The notes under the pieces: generated by a model | Databases searched by the model: none | Seen by the model: the letters and a program-made list of their open reading frames with translations, nothing else | Told to the model about the DNA's origin: nothing | Program-made: the position numbers and the translations under genes | Shown: one piece after another, positions 1 to 10,034 of the stretch | How the letters are laid out: every line of letters starts with the position of its first letter | How positions within the stretch are numbered: the first letter of the stretch is position 1 | Assembly: GCF_000466405.1 (NCBI RefSeq) | Contig: NZ_KE952937.1 | Location: 1-64,000 of the forward strand | Direction of reading: 5' to 3' | Source of the DNA: Atopobium sp. oral taxon 810 str. F0209 | GTDB taxonomy: Bacteria; Actinomycetota; Coriobacteriia; Coriobacteriales; Atopobiaceae | DNA: 64,000 bases

Positions 1-15
1 GAATTCTCAATTCGT

Positions 16-990
16 TTACCATAAAATATCATCTTCAAGTTCGGTATATGACCCCTCTCCGACTTCCCACCTCACGACGCCATTGCCTCCTGGCAAGGAC
101 AAGTCGCAGGCACGTATTACATCGCATGTTTCGGGAACCCTTAATATAATGAATGTCCCTGGATAAAAAAGTCCATTGAGTACTTCTTCACCATCACTGG
201 TGATATGTAGGGCCACATTCCTTGTAATAACCCACAAGTGACCGCCTGTAACCTTCGCAAGGTTGGCGGCAAAAGATAACCCCTTCCCGCCGCTTACTTT
301 ATTTGAGCCGGCTGGTGCAACACCAAACCATTCTCCCGTATCGACTTGGAACGCCTTTGAAACAAGTTCTCTGTCGGAGAGTCCTGCATAAAGCGGGTTG
401 TCACCCATTGACTTAGCTATTCCAACCCCACAGTCAGCCACACAAACCTCGATATAGTGGTCCTCCGAGTAATACTGCGCTCCAACTATACCGTCTGAAT
501 TAGCTCGCGAATGCTGGATGATGTTGTCAATCATCTCGCCAAACGAGAGATCTAACGTATCACCTAGACTTTGGCTAATTTGCAAGTGAGAAATTATGAC
601 ATCTCGCAACTGAGATGCAATACCGTTTACATCAGCTGTTAGTTCATTAATAGGAACACGTGACAATGGAACAAATCTGCCGGATGGACTGTGACGAGTG
701 AAGTCTTCTTTATGTGCAATATTAAGGACACGGTAATAATTTATTCTTGAAAAATAGCCGTTGGCATTATCGGGAGGAAAATTATATCTTTGCCGCGCGC
801 CATTCGTTTCCCCACAAAGCTGTACAGCAGCAATTGCAGCAATTTTTGAAATTGGGACAAAGGTCGCATATTGCCAGTCTACGTCAACTCCTTCAGATGC
901 ATTTTTTGGCATATCAAACTCAGAACAAGCATCATATGCGGGAAAGCGGTCTATTGCTTTGCTCCCAGTCCCAATAGTAATTACGTTCAT
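16..990 (-). CDS. GHKL (HATPase_c) ATP-binding protein, function unknown
   Basis: The C-terminal half shows a GHKL ATPase fold. An N box (GEMIDNIIQHS, about residues 151-161) is followed by a G1 box (DCGVGI, about 187) and a G2 box (GGKGLSFAANLAKVTGG, about 235), then a closing beta strand with PGTFIILRVP. No sensor, transmembrane or phospho-acceptor domain is visible in the N-terminal 140 residues, so this is not a standard histidine kinase. It resembles stand-alone anti-sigma-like or accessory ATPases, but I cannot assign a role. I chose the ATG at 988-990 because GGAGAG lies 4 bases upstream. An in-frame ATG at 1000-1002 overlaps that ribosome site. The gene lies downstream of the tRNA-Ala 3' end, separated by two terminators, and reads out of the window, so partner genes may lie beyond position 1. 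Confidence 0.75.
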   Translation of the reverse strand: MNVITIGTGSKAIDRFPAYDACSEFDMPKNASEGVDVDWQYATFVPISKIAAIAAVQLCGETNGARQRYNFPPDNANGYFSRINYYRVLNIAHKEDFTRHSPSGRFVPLSRVPINELTADVNGIASQLRDVIISHLQISQSLGDTLDLSFGEMIDNIIQHSRANSDGIVGAQYYSEDHYIEVCVADCGVGIAKSMGDNPLYAGLSDRELVSKAFQVDTGEWFGVAPAGSNKVSGGKGLSFAANLAKVTGGHLWVITRNVALHITSDGEEVLNGLFYPGTFIILRVPETCDVIRACDLSLPGGNGVVRWEVGEGSYTELEDDILW

Positions 991-1040
991 CACGCTCTCC
1001 ATCCATCAGATGCAAGATCATTTAAGCGATTAAAGGCAGA

Positions 1041-1088
1041 TTTATAAAAATAGGCTCCCCCGAAACCTTGACGGATGCACGGGGAGTC
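1041..1088 (-). terminator. Rho-independent terminator
   Basis: Arms at 1053-1060 and 1081-1088 pair (GGCTCCCC with GGGGAGTC, one G-U). On the minus strand they are followed by TATTTTTATAA. It lies between tRNA-Ala and the GHKL gene, so it insulates the latter from upstream transcription. Confidence 0.6.
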
Positions 1089-1224
1089 TGCAAGCCACCT
1101 AACAAACAAGAAAGGAAAGCTTATGACATCATCCTACACCTTATTGAAAACATCTCGCAAAGCCACATTTTTGACCAGCTTCAAAAAATTTCATCATTTT
1201 TCTGTCACTCTGTGTCACTTCGGC

Positions 1225-1255
1225 AAGAAACAAGGTCAGAGCTTCGGCTCTGACC
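1225..1255 (-). terminator. Terminator of tRNA-Ala
   Basis: A perfect 9-bp stem (GGTCAGAGC at 1234-1242 with GCTCTGACC at 1247-1255) closes a TTCG tetraloop. On the minus strand it is followed by TTGTTTCTT. It starts 11 bases after the tRNA 3' end, as expected for a tRNA transcription terminator. Confidence 0.75.
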
Positions 1256-1265
1256 TGCGAATTCG

Positions 1266-1341
1266 TGGTGGAGATAAGGGGGATCGAACCCCTGACCTCA
1301 TGACTGCCAGTCATGCGCTCTCCCAGCTGAGCTATATCCCC
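1266..1341 (-). tRNA. tRNA-Ala (anticodon GGC)
   Basis: This is a 76-nt cloverleaf with encoded CCA. The acceptor stem GGGGATA pairs with TATCTCC and contains the G3-U70 wobble that identifies tRNA-Ala. The D arm is GCTC/GAGC, the anticodon stem CATGA/TCATG holds loop CTGGCAG (anticodon GGC, reading GCC), and the T arm is AGGGG-TTCGATC-CCCCT. Its own promoter and terminator are visible. The tRNA marks the edge between the housekeeping block and the GHKL ATPase gene. Confidence 0.96.
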
Positions 1342-1360
1342 GTGCGTTGGTGCGTTAGTA

Positions 1361-1388
1361 ACTATAGCAGAGCAGAAATTCACGTCAA
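1361..1388 (-). promoter_or_regulatory. Promoter of tRNA-Ala
   Basis: On the minus strand TTGACG (1383-1388) and TATAGT (1361-1366) are separated by 16 bases. A TG one base before the -10 makes it an extended -10. The expected start site is about 13-15 bases upstream of the tRNA 5' end at 1341. The -35 lies inside one arm of a 12-bp perfect inverted repeat (1383-1394/1412-1423). Confidence 0.75.
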
Positions 1389-1446
1389 GCAATCTTTCAA
1401 AAAAATTTTGCGATTGCTTGACGCTACAGATTCCTGAAATTCCATA

Positions 1447-3174
<1,728 letters not shown>

Positions 3175-3218
3175 CCAAAAATCCTTCCGTTCAAAACATA
3201 AGCTCACCCATACTAGCC

Positions 3219-4295
3219 TTAAGCTTCGGGCCAGCGTTGGGCAATTTCAGCAAACAGCTCTTCGACAATATCTTTTTCAGCTACTTTGCGGATGGGTTCA
3301 CCTTTGGCAAACAGCATCGCTGTTCCCCTACCGCAAGCAACACCAATATCAGCGCTGCGCGCCTCTCCCGGACCGTTCACCACACAACCCATAACTGCTA
3401 CAGAAATGGGTATGCGTAATGTCTGCAGACGATCCTCAACTTTGCGAGCAATCTCAATAAGATTGACTTGAGTGCGACCACAGGTAGGGCAGCTCACAAG
3501 CTCAGGATGAAGACGACGAATTCCCAACGAAGAAAGGATATCCCAACCCACACGTACTTCCTCTACAGGATTTGCTGTCAAAGAAACACGCATTGTGTCA
3601 CCGATACCTTCGGCAAGCAGAGTTCCCAGTGCTATAGCGCTTTTGACTGTGCCTTGACGAGCAGTACCTGCTTCGGTCACACCAATATGCAGAGGCACTT
3701 CAGGCAGCGCTTGCGAGAGCATACGATTGACTTCAATGGTTTCGGGTACTCCATGGACTTTTGCTGAAAGCACAAAATTGTTAAAACCACGCTCTTCAAA
3801 ATGCTGAGAAAAGCTCACAGCACTTTCGACAAGCTTCTGAGGTAGATTCAAATCCTCTCGAGCGTCTACTTCCCTATCCAGAGAGCCTGCGTTGACACCA
3901 ATACGAATTGCAGTACCAGCAGTACCTGCCTCATCAATGACTGCATCAACGCGATCAAAAGAACCAATATTGCCCGGGTTAATGCGAATAGCAGCTGCTC
4001 CAGCATGAATAGCTGCAATAGCAAGCTTGTAGTCAAAGTGGATATCTGCCACTACAGGCAAAGAACTCTCCGCACAGATACGTTCAAATGCAGGAATGGC
4101 TGCAGCATATGGCAAAGTTACGCGCACAATTTCACACCCTGCTGTTGCAAACTCATCAATTTGCTGAAGTGTGGCCTTTGCATCATCTGTTTTTGTATTG
4201 CACATTGACTGCACCGATACAGGTGCACCAGCGCCAACCGCAACAGAGCCCACCATGACTCGACGTGTCTTGTTATGAGGAAGCTCACCACTCAT
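3219..4295 (-). CDS. ispG: 4-hydroxy-3-methylbut-2-en-1-yl diphosphate synthase (flavodoxin/ferredoxin)
   Basis: Penultimate enzyme of the MEP isoprenoid pathway, converting MEcPP to HMBPP with a [4Fe-4S] cluster. The N-terminal TIM barrel begins TRRVMVGSVAVG and contains IRINPGNIG. The cluster ligands sit in the C-terminal part in CPTCGR and in CVVNGPGEA, followed by DIGVACGRG. At 358 aa it is the standard bacterial length without the plant/chlamydial insert. It is directly downstream of rseP and dxr, so two MEP enzymes flank the protease, a common Gram-positive arrangement (dxr-rseP-ispG-proS). Confidence 0.96.
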   Translation of the reverse strand: MSGELPHNKTRRVMVGSVAVGAGAPVSVQSMCNTKTDDAKATLQQIDEFATAGCEIVRVTLPYAAAIPAFERICAESSLPVVADIHFDYKLAIAAIHAGAAAIRINPGNIGSFDRVDAVIDEAGTAGTAIRIGVNAGSLDREVDAREDLNLPQKLVESAVSFSQHFEERGFNNFVLSAKVHGVPETIEVNRMLSQALPEVPLHIGVTEAGTARQGTVKSAIALGTLLAEGIGDTMRVSLTANPVEEVRVGWDILSSLGIRRLHPELVSCPTCGRTQVNLIEIARKVEDRLQTLRIPISVAVMGCVVNGPGEARSADIGVACGRGTAMLFAKGEPIRKVAEKDIVEELFAEIAQRWPEA

Positions 4296-4327
4296 ACCTC
4301 TCCCCTTTAAACATCTAAGCTGTGATA

Positions 4328-5683
4328 TTAGTGAATGATGAAATGAAAAACGTCATTACCAACAGCAAAGACAAATAGTGCCAGCAACAACGCAAGCCCG
4401 ATATAGCTCAAAATAGCCTTTGCCTTGAGGGATAAAGGTCTCTTAATAATTGCCTGAATTATTTCAATCAAAATCTTGCCACCATCCAAAGGGGGAATGG
4501 GCAACAGATTCATAAAGCCTAAAGACATTGAAATTAACGCAGCAAACATGAGCAAGCTGTGAATACCAGAATGTGCTGCTTCAGATGCCATAACCGAAAT
4601 GCCAACTACTGAGGATGACTGAGAGAGCACTTCAACTGTGTGCTGGGGCATGATAAGGCGTGCAGCAGAGTCTGCAATTATCTGGACATACGACCAAGCC
4701 ATATGCGATGCTTCAAAAAAATTGGGATAGATATGCACGGTCTTAGCAGCAATACCAATCAACTTGACACTTCCATCACGTGGCAAATCGATAGTGGTTT
4801 TTTGTTGCTTGCCAGCACGTTCATAGCTCAACTCAAAAGGCTGAGGATTTTTAAACTCTTTGCCTAGAGCATCGACAATCTCTGGCCAATTTTGTACTGC
4901 GATATCATCAATCGCGGTAATTTTATCGCCCGCCTTAAGGCCAGCTTTTTGTGCCAAGCTATCACTGGTCACACCCCCAATTTCATTGGTACCAGATGCG
5001 ACCTCAAAGCCTGTTGCCATGGAAACACCCACAACAACCAAAAAGGCCAAAACAATATTGACTGCGGGACCTGCAATAAGACAGAAGAAACGCTTAAAGA
5101 AGCCCTTCCCATCGTAGGTACGAGCACGTTCAAACTCAAGAGCTGCCTTTGCATCGACAAGAGGACGTGCCTCCCCTTCTGCTGTACTACCTTTAAGCTC
5201 AAAGTTGTGTCCACGATCATATTCAGTAAGCATTTGAGGATCACGAGCAAGCGTACTTGCGACCAATACGCTTTTTTCACCCTGCTCGAGCATGCCACAA
5301 TCACGAAGAGCGGCCCAATCAAATAAAATGTTCAGATTGGCTTCAACTTCTTCTTCATCGATGGCAAGGGCATCGGCAATCTGAGCTGAGTCAGTACGAC
5401 CTTGCTTTTGCACATAAGCAAAAACTTCAGATAAATGTTTATCACCAGAATTTTCCATACCACAAATCCTGGTATAACCACCTAATAACAGTGGAGTAAC
5501 ACCAAATTCTGTGCCATATTTTTTTGACTTCTTTGCCAAGTGAAAGCGGCTGGGCATACCCAAATAAAACTCTGTGACACGCATACCACAGGCTCGTGCT
5601 GCAAGAAAATGCCCTGCCTCATGGACAGTCACAAGTACAGAGAGAATAAGAAGTCCCCAAAATGCCGCAGATACAGCTCCCAT
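4328..5683 (-). CDS. rseP: Site-2 membrane zinc metalloprotease (M50) with an unusual inserted domain
   Basis: Intramembrane protease that cleaves membrane anchors such as anti-sigma factors. Residues are counted from the ATG at 5681-5683. They show the first membrane segment with zinc motif HEAGH (21-25), a second segment starting near FCLIAGPAVN (about 200), one PDZ domain (about 235-320), and the metal-binding NLLPIPPLDGGK near the C-terminus followed by two more membrane segments. Between the conserved GGYTRICGME and the AGP segment there is an extra stretch of about 110 residues. It includes a helical part (83-130, around TDSAQIADALAIDEEEVEANL) that resembles a winged helix. The start overlaps the dxr stop as TAATG. 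An upstream GTG at 5693-5695 has its purine tract directly against it and is less likely. Confidence 0.92.
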   Translation of the reverse strand: MGAVSAAFWGLLILSVLVTVHEAGHFLAARACGMRVTEFYLGMPSRFHLAKKSKKYGTEFGVTPLLLGGYTRICGMENSGDKHLSEVFAYVQKQGRTDSAQIADALAIDEEEVEANLNILFDWAALRDCGMLEQGEKSVLVASTLARDPQMLTEYDRGHNFELKGSTAEGEARPLVDAKAALEFERARTYDGKGFFKRFFCLIAGPAVNIVLAFLVVVGVSMATGFEVASGTNEIGGVTSDSLAQKAGLKAGDKITAIDDIAVQNWPEIVDALGKEFKNPQPFELSYERAGKQQKTTIDLPRDGSVKLIGIAAKTVHIYPNFFEASHMAWSYVQIIADSAARLIMPQHTVEVLSQSSSVVGISVMASEAAHSGIHSLLMFAALISMSLGFMNLLPIPPLDGGKILIEIIQAIIKRPLSLKAKAILSYIGLALLLALFVFAVGNDVFHFIIH

Positions 5684-6882
5684 TAAGCGCCACACCTCTC
5701 AAGAATATTTGTGGCACGCCTGCGAGCTTCTGCATCGATAGTGACAAGTTGCTCGATACTTTCAACAACGCTACTATCCATCTCATCCATAACGGAGCGG
5801 ATAATATGCTCGATATCAAGGAAACCACAGCGACCCTGACGAAAAGCGAGATTCGCTATTTCATTGGCTGCATTCATAATGCAAGGAGCAGTGCCACCCT
5901 GCTTGCCTGCACGTTTTGCCAAAGCGAGGCAACCAAAAGTATCCTCATCAGCTTCACCAAAGCTCATGGCCGGAACACTACACCAGTCAATACGAGGAGC
6001 AGGAGTTTCCCAGCGCTCAGGATAGCTTAGTGCATATTGGATGGGTAGACGCATATCAGACGGTCCAAGCTGAGCCATGACAACACCATCGCTGAACTCT
6101 ACCATCGAGTGAATACGACTTTGTTGCTGAATAAGTACACGCACCTGATCAATCGAGACCTCAAAAAGCTGATGCGCTTCAAGTACTTCAAGACCCTTAT
6201 TGGCAAGTGTAGCCGAATCAATCGTAATCTTAGGTCCCATAGCCCACGTGGGGTGTGCTAAAGCATCTGCAGCTTTTACACCTGCTAACTCTTCACGTTT
6301 TTTGCCATAAAAAGGACCTCCTGAACAAGTAAGCCATAGGCAATGTATATCGCGCGTACGCTCACCTACCAAGCATTGGAAGATAGCGCTATGCTCAGAA
6401 TCAACAGGAATAAGCTGACCTGGCCCTGCGAGAGGCATTAAAAGGTCTCCGCCACAAACAATAGACTCTTTATTGGCATAAGCAAGAATTTTTTTTGCCT
6501 TAAGTGCTTCATATCCACAACGAATGCCTGCAAATCCAACTACAGCCGACACGACACAATCAACTTCAGAAAGAATAGCGAGTTCTGTTGAAGCGTCATC
6601 ATCTGAAAAGATTTGACAGCCTACAGGCAGGCCATCAAGTACGCCATCATGTGCATGAGATCTATCGCCTATACCTACGTATTTAACGCCAAATTCACGC
6701 GCTGCCGAGACAAGTTTGTCAGTTGCAGACCATACCGAAAGTGCAACAATCCGCAATTTATCAGCGTGCTGTCGACAAACATCTAAAGTTTGAGTTCCAA
6801 TAGAACCCGACGCGCCCAAAACTGCTACACGCAGTGGGCGCGGACGAGGATTCTTGGGTAATGTATCTTCAAAGATACTCAC
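5683..6882 (-). CDS. dxr: 1-deoxy-D-xylulose 5-phosphate reductoisomerase
   Basis: First committed MEP-pathway enzyme, using NADPH to convert DXP to MEP. Visible are the dinucleotide motif GASGSIG near the N-terminus, AYANKES, the metal-binding stretch VDSEHSAIFQ, the substrate loop CSGGPF and the HPTWAMG/KITIDSATL block. I place the start at the GTG of 6880-6882. AGGAGG lies 6 bases upstream, and the GTG overlaps the cdsA stop as GTGA. The longer frame to 6912 would run into cdsA without a ribosome site. The gene end overlaps the rseP start, so cdsA-dxr-rseP are translationally coupled. Confidence 0.96.
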   Translation of the reverse strand: MSIFEDTLPKNPRPRPLRVAVLGASGSIGTQTLDVCRQHADKLRIVALSVWSATDKLVSAAREFGVKYVGIGDRSHAHDGVLDGLPVGCQIFSDDDASTELAILSEVDCVVSAVVGFAGIRCGYEALKAKKILAYANKESIVCGGDLLMPLAGPGQLIPVDSEHSAIFQCLVGERTRDIHCLWLTCSGGPFYGKKREELAGVKAADALAHPTWAMGPKITIDSATLANKGLEVLEAHQLFEVSIDQVRVLIQQQSRIHSMVEFSDGVVMAQLGPSDMRLPIQYALSYPERWETPAPRIDWCSVPAMSFGEADEDTFGCLALAKRAGKQGGTAPCIMNAANEIANLAFRQGRCGFLDIEHIIRSVMDEMDSSVVESIEQLVTIDAEARRRATNILERCGA

Positions 6883-7838
6883 AAAATGCCTCCTAACAAC
6901 AAGGCGGCCCAAGCAACAGTTCCCGCAAAAAGCATGGAATCAGCTCTATCGAGCATTCCCCCATGCCCGGGAATAATATTTCCTGAATCTTTAACGCCAA
7001 CGCCGCGTTTGATGCGCGATTCAAATAAATCTCCCACAACAGCAGAAATACAGACAAGCAACCCTACAGCAATTGCTAGTCCAAAATGCATACCGCGAAC
7101 ATGTAGGATTGCAAGGATAATCCAAGGAACAATACCGCCGACCATACCGCCCCAAAAACCTTCGATAGATTTCTTGGGAGAAATCTGGGGGGCTAGCTTA
7201 TGCTTGCCAAAGCGTGATCCCACAAAATAAGCAAGAGCATCGTTGAGCCATACCGAACCCATAACAGCAAACGTAAAAAAAGCTCCTGTATTGCCAGGGT
7301 CAACGCAACGAATAGCGACAATGCTGGCATACATGAGCGAGGTGTAAATGGGTCCAAAGACTGACAGTGCAACATCTGCTGCTGTTGCGCGTGGCGTCAA
7401 CACATACCAAATAGCATTCGCCATAATAAGCAAAAAAACTGCCAATACTAGATATGAATACTTACCAGTCAAAGGTACCAGCGGAAAAAGGGCGGCTGCC
7501 GTAAGACCAATAAGTTCATTGGGCATACGACCCGCCATACGTACCATGCGAAAAAACTCGGAACAACAAAGCCATGCCATTAAAGCAACAATGACAGCAG
7601 TAGGAATTGTGCCCAAATACAAGCAGACGAGAATGGTAATTGCATAGATAGCACCAGACAATGTGCGTTGCAACACCTTTTCAGCATTACCGCGCGCTAT
7701 CTGTCCACGAAGCTTGCCTTCTGCACGCGAAGACGCAGTTGACTTGCGATGTGCCTCAAGACGAGCAATACCCGCGTCAATGCCACGATTGCGAGTATTA
7801 CTTTGCTTGTTTGTATTGGAGTTGTCTTCGCTACTCAC
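6879..7838 (-). CDS. cdsA: Phosphatidate cytidylyltransferase (CDP-diglyceride synthase)
   Basis: Makes CDP-diacylglycerol from phosphatidic acid and CTP at the membrane. The first 55 residues are hydrophilic and charged. They are followed by seven to eight hydrophobic segments and the family signature near the C-terminus: SRIKRGVGVKDSGNIIPGHG, then GMLDRADS. The GTG start overlaps the uppS stop (GTGA) and the gene stop overlaps the dxr start, so this lies in a tightly coupled uppS-cdsA-dxr-rseP series. Confidence 0.95.
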   Translation of the reverse strand: MSSEDNSNTNKQSNTRNRGIDAGIARLEAHRKSTASSRAEGKLRGQIARGNAEKVLQRTLSGAIYAITILVCLYLGTIPTAVIVALMAWLCCSEFFRMVRMAGRMPNELIGLTAAALFPLVPLTGKYSYLVLAVFLLIMANAIWYVLTPRATAADVALSVFGPIYTSLMYASIVAIRCVDPGNTGAFFTFAVMGSVWLNDALAYFVGSRFGKHKLAPQISPKKSIEGFWGGMVGGIVPWIILAILHVRGMHFGLAIAVGLLVCISAVVGDLFESRIKRGVGVKDSGNIIPGHGGMLDRADSMLFAGTVAWAALLLGGIL

Positions 7839-8620
7839 TTATTAACCACTCCCCCAAAGCGCCTGCTGCGATTTTGGAACGCATGAATTGCCCTTAGCAT
7901 GTCCCAACGCGTAAAATCAGGCCAATAGGTATCTGTTACATAAAACTCGGTATAGGCTAGCTGCCATAGCAGATAGTTTGACAGGCGTTTCTCACCTGAG
8001 CTACGAATAAGAAGTTCGGGATCAGGAAGACCTGCAGTATATAGTCGCGAGGCAAACATATCGTTATCGATATCATCTGCAGAAAGCTTGCCATTCTCTA
8101 CGTCTTGAGCCAAAAGACGAGCAGCGCGAACAATCTCAGCACGCGAACCATAATTCACTGCCAAAGCAAAGGTCATACCTGTGTGATCAGCTGTTTCTGC
8201 AAGACCTTTTTGGAACACCTTATACGTCTCACGAGGTAATGCTTCAAGATCGCCAAAAAAACGCAGTCGTACATTCTCTTGATGGAATAAAGGAAGTTCT
8301 TTAACCAAAGTTGTTGCAAATAGATGCATCAAGAGATCAACTTCGCGTTGAGGTCGACGCCAATTTTCAGTAGAAAAAGCATAGACCGACAGGACATCAA
8401 AACCCAAACGCACGCTAGTAGTAACTGCCTCGCGTAAGGAATCAACGCCTGCCACATGGCCCTTTGTACGATCTAAACCTCGCGCCTGTGCCCAACGTCC
8501 ATTACCATCCATGATGATGGAGACATGACTTGGAATACGAGTTAAGTCAACATCATCAAGATTGATATCGGAAGGAGCATCACCGTAATAGGCACGAAGC
8601 TTTGCTTCGTCACGCTCCAC
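7835..8620 (-). CDS. uppS: Undecaprenyl diphosphate synthase (cis-prenyltransferase)
   Basis: Condenses isopentenyl units onto FPP to give C55-PP, the carrier lipid of peptidoglycan synthesis. Key motifs: IIMDGNGRWAQARG with the catalytic Asp, GHVAGVDSLR, VYAFSTENWRRP, and the C-terminal RSSGEKRLSNYLLWQLAYTE followed by WPDF. At 261 aa it is normal. A GTG start abuts the frr stop codon directly, and the stop overlaps cdsA. Confidence 0.96.
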   Translation of the reverse strand: MERDEAKLRAYYGDAPSDINLDDVDLTRIPSHVSIIMDGNGRWAQARGLDRTKGHVAGVDSLREAVTTSVRLGFDVLSVYAFSTENWRRPQREVDLLMHLFATTLVKELPLFHQENVRLRFFGDLEALPRETYKVFQKGLAETADHTGMTFALAVNYGSRAEIVRAARLLAQDVENGKLSADDIDNDMFASRLYTAGLPDPELLIRSSGEKRLSNYLLWQLAYTEFYVTDTYWPDFTRWDMLRAIHAFQNRSRRFGGVVNK

Positions 8621-9175
8621 TTAGATCTCCATCACTTCAGCAGTCTTGGCCTTAAGCAGCTCGTCGACTTTTCTAGTGTAATCATCAGTGAGTTTTTGAA
8701 TAGCTTTCTTAGTGCGATTGGCTTCATCCTCGGGCAAGTCATCCTCTTTTTGAGCACGATCAACACGAGTATTAGCATCACGGCGCGCATTACGGATAGC
8801 AATTTTCGCTTCTTCAGCAAGTTTGCTGCAGTCTTTTGAAAGCTCGCGACGACGCTCTTCGGTCGGCTTAGGGAAAGGAAGACGTATTGCTACACCATCC
8901 TCGTTAGGGGTGATACCCAAATCCGAAGCCTCAATGGCCTTAACAATAGCATGCAGCGCACTCTTATCCCAAGGTTCCACGACAAGGAGAGACGCCTCAG
9001 GAACCTTTACGGCTGCTACCTGTGTAACAGGCGTTGGCTGACCATAATAATCAACCTTAATTGGATCAAGCACGTGGGGGTTTGCCCTGCCCGTGCGCAC
9101 CTTTGCAAAGCCAGTTACAAGACTGTCAATGCACCTGTCCATGTGCTTGTTGGCATAATCGGTAAACTCACTCAT
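8621..9175 (-). CDS. frr: Ribosome recycling factor
   Basis: Splits post-termination ribosomes together with EF-G. The 184-aa sequence has the expected three-helix bundle plus small domain. Recognisable stretches are VRTGRANP near residue 27-34, [12 protein letters not shown], and a C-terminal helix with IRNARRDAN and LPEDEANR. Its ATG overlaps the pyrH stop as ATGA. The pyrH-frr pairing is near universal in bacteria. Confidence 0.97.
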   Translation of the reverse strand: MSEFTDYANKHMDRCIDSLVTGFAKVRTGRANPHVLDPIKVDYYGQPTPVTQVAAVKVPEASLLVVEPWDKSALHAIVKAIEASDLGITPNEDGVAIRLPFPKPTEERRRELSKDCSKLAEEAKIAIRNARRDANTRVDRAQKEDDLPEDEANRTKKAIQKLTDDYTRKVDELLKAKTAEVMEI

Positions 9176-9900
9176 TGTGCGTCCTCCTCGATAACGGTAG
9201 TTCCTACAGGCTCGCCGCGGAGGGCACGGTCAAAAACACCCTCTTCGTCGAGGCTAAAAACCATAATTGGCATGTGATTATCATGGCAGAGCGCCGTGGC
9301 AGTGGCGTCCATAACTTTGAGGTCACGGGTAAGAACCTCGTTGTAGCTGATGGTGTCAAACTTAATCGCTTCCGGATGCGAGACGGGATCTTGGTCGTAG
9401 ATACCATCTACCTTGGTAGCCTTCATCAAAACGTCGGCACCAATCTCACAAGCACGCAGTGCAGCTGCAGTATCAGTGGTGAAATATGGATTACCTGTAC
9501 CAGCAGCAAAAATCGTAATCCTACCTTTTTCTAAATGACGAATAGCACGGCGTCTGATATAGGTTTCAGCTACAGAGCGCATCTCGATAGCACTCATCAC
9601 ACGGCAATCCATACCAGCCTTTTCAAAAGTGTCCTGGAGAGCCAGCGAATTTATAACCGTGGCAAGCATGCCCATATTGTCGCCCTGAGCGCGATCCATG
9701 CCAGCCGCAGCACCCGTAAGACCGCGAAAAATATTGCCGCCACCAACCACGATGGCAATATCAACACCAGCCTCATAAGCAGGTTTTATATCGCGAGCAA
9801 TACGCTCAGGAACACTTGGGTCAATGCCAAATTCCTTTGAACCCATCAGTGCTTCTCCAGAGAGTTTGAGCAGCACCCTGTCATATTTATATTCAGACAT
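9172..9900 (-). CDS. pyrH: UMP kinase
   Basis: Phosphorylates UMP to UDP. This is the bacterial hexameric amino-acid-kinase-fold enzyme. Motifs: [12 protein letters not shown] at the N-terminus, [34 protein letters not shown] and [14 protein letters not shown] start at the ATG of 9898-9900, preceded by GAGGAGGTCAT. A longer frame to 9963 adds 21 residues not seen in the family. The 130 bases upstream carry the tsf terminator and probably this gene's promoter (a TAAAAT box lies around 9930 without a convincing -35). Confidence 0.96.
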   Translation of the reverse strand: MSEYKYDRVLLKLSGEALMGSKEFGIDPSVPERIARDIKPAYEAGVDIAIVVGGGNIFRGLTGAAAGMDRAQGDNMGMLATVINSLALQDTFEKAGMDCRVMSAIEMRSVAETYIRRRAIRHLEKGRITIFAAGTGNPYFTTDTAAALRACEIGADVLMKATKVDGIYDQDPVSHPEAIKFDTISYNEVLTRDLKVMDATATALCHDNHMPIMVFSLDEEGVFDRALRGEPVGTTVIEEDAQ

Positions 9901-9990
9901 ATGACCTCCTCGTATCCTGGTACGACATTTTAACAAAGTTATTAAAGCTAACGCATTTCCCATAGGTGGGCGGTAGAGTCTCGTTGCATA

Positions 9991-10016
9991 AAAAAAGGGC
10001 CGACTTGCGCCGGCCC
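9991..10016 (-). terminator. Terminator of rpsB-tsf
   Basis: On the minus strand GGGCCGGCGCAAGTCGGCCC forms a GC-rich hairpin (arms 9997-10002 and 10011-10016) followed by seven T. It sits 19 bases after the tsf stop. Confidence 0.85.
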
Positions 10017-10034
10017 CCTAACGTGTATAAAAGC

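Noticed and set aside
1075-1437. Plus-strand 120-codon frame containing GDKGDRTPDL
   Set aside because: This peptide is the well-known false translation of the antisense of a tRNA gene. It lies over tRNA-Ala(GGC).
1383-1446. Standard terminator for proS
   Set aside because: The inverted repeat has no T-run after the stem on the minus strand, and its arm forms the -35 of the tRNA promoter, so a simple terminator call is not justified.
5257-5322. Frameshift or degradation of rseP
   Set aside because: The frame is continuous, and both the HEAGH and the C-terminal NLLPIPPLDGGK motifs are intact. The extra length is an in-frame insertion.
9901-9963. 21-residue N-terminal extension of PyrH
   Set aside because: The ATG at 9898-9900 has a near-perfect ribosome site and matches the family start, while the extension has neither.
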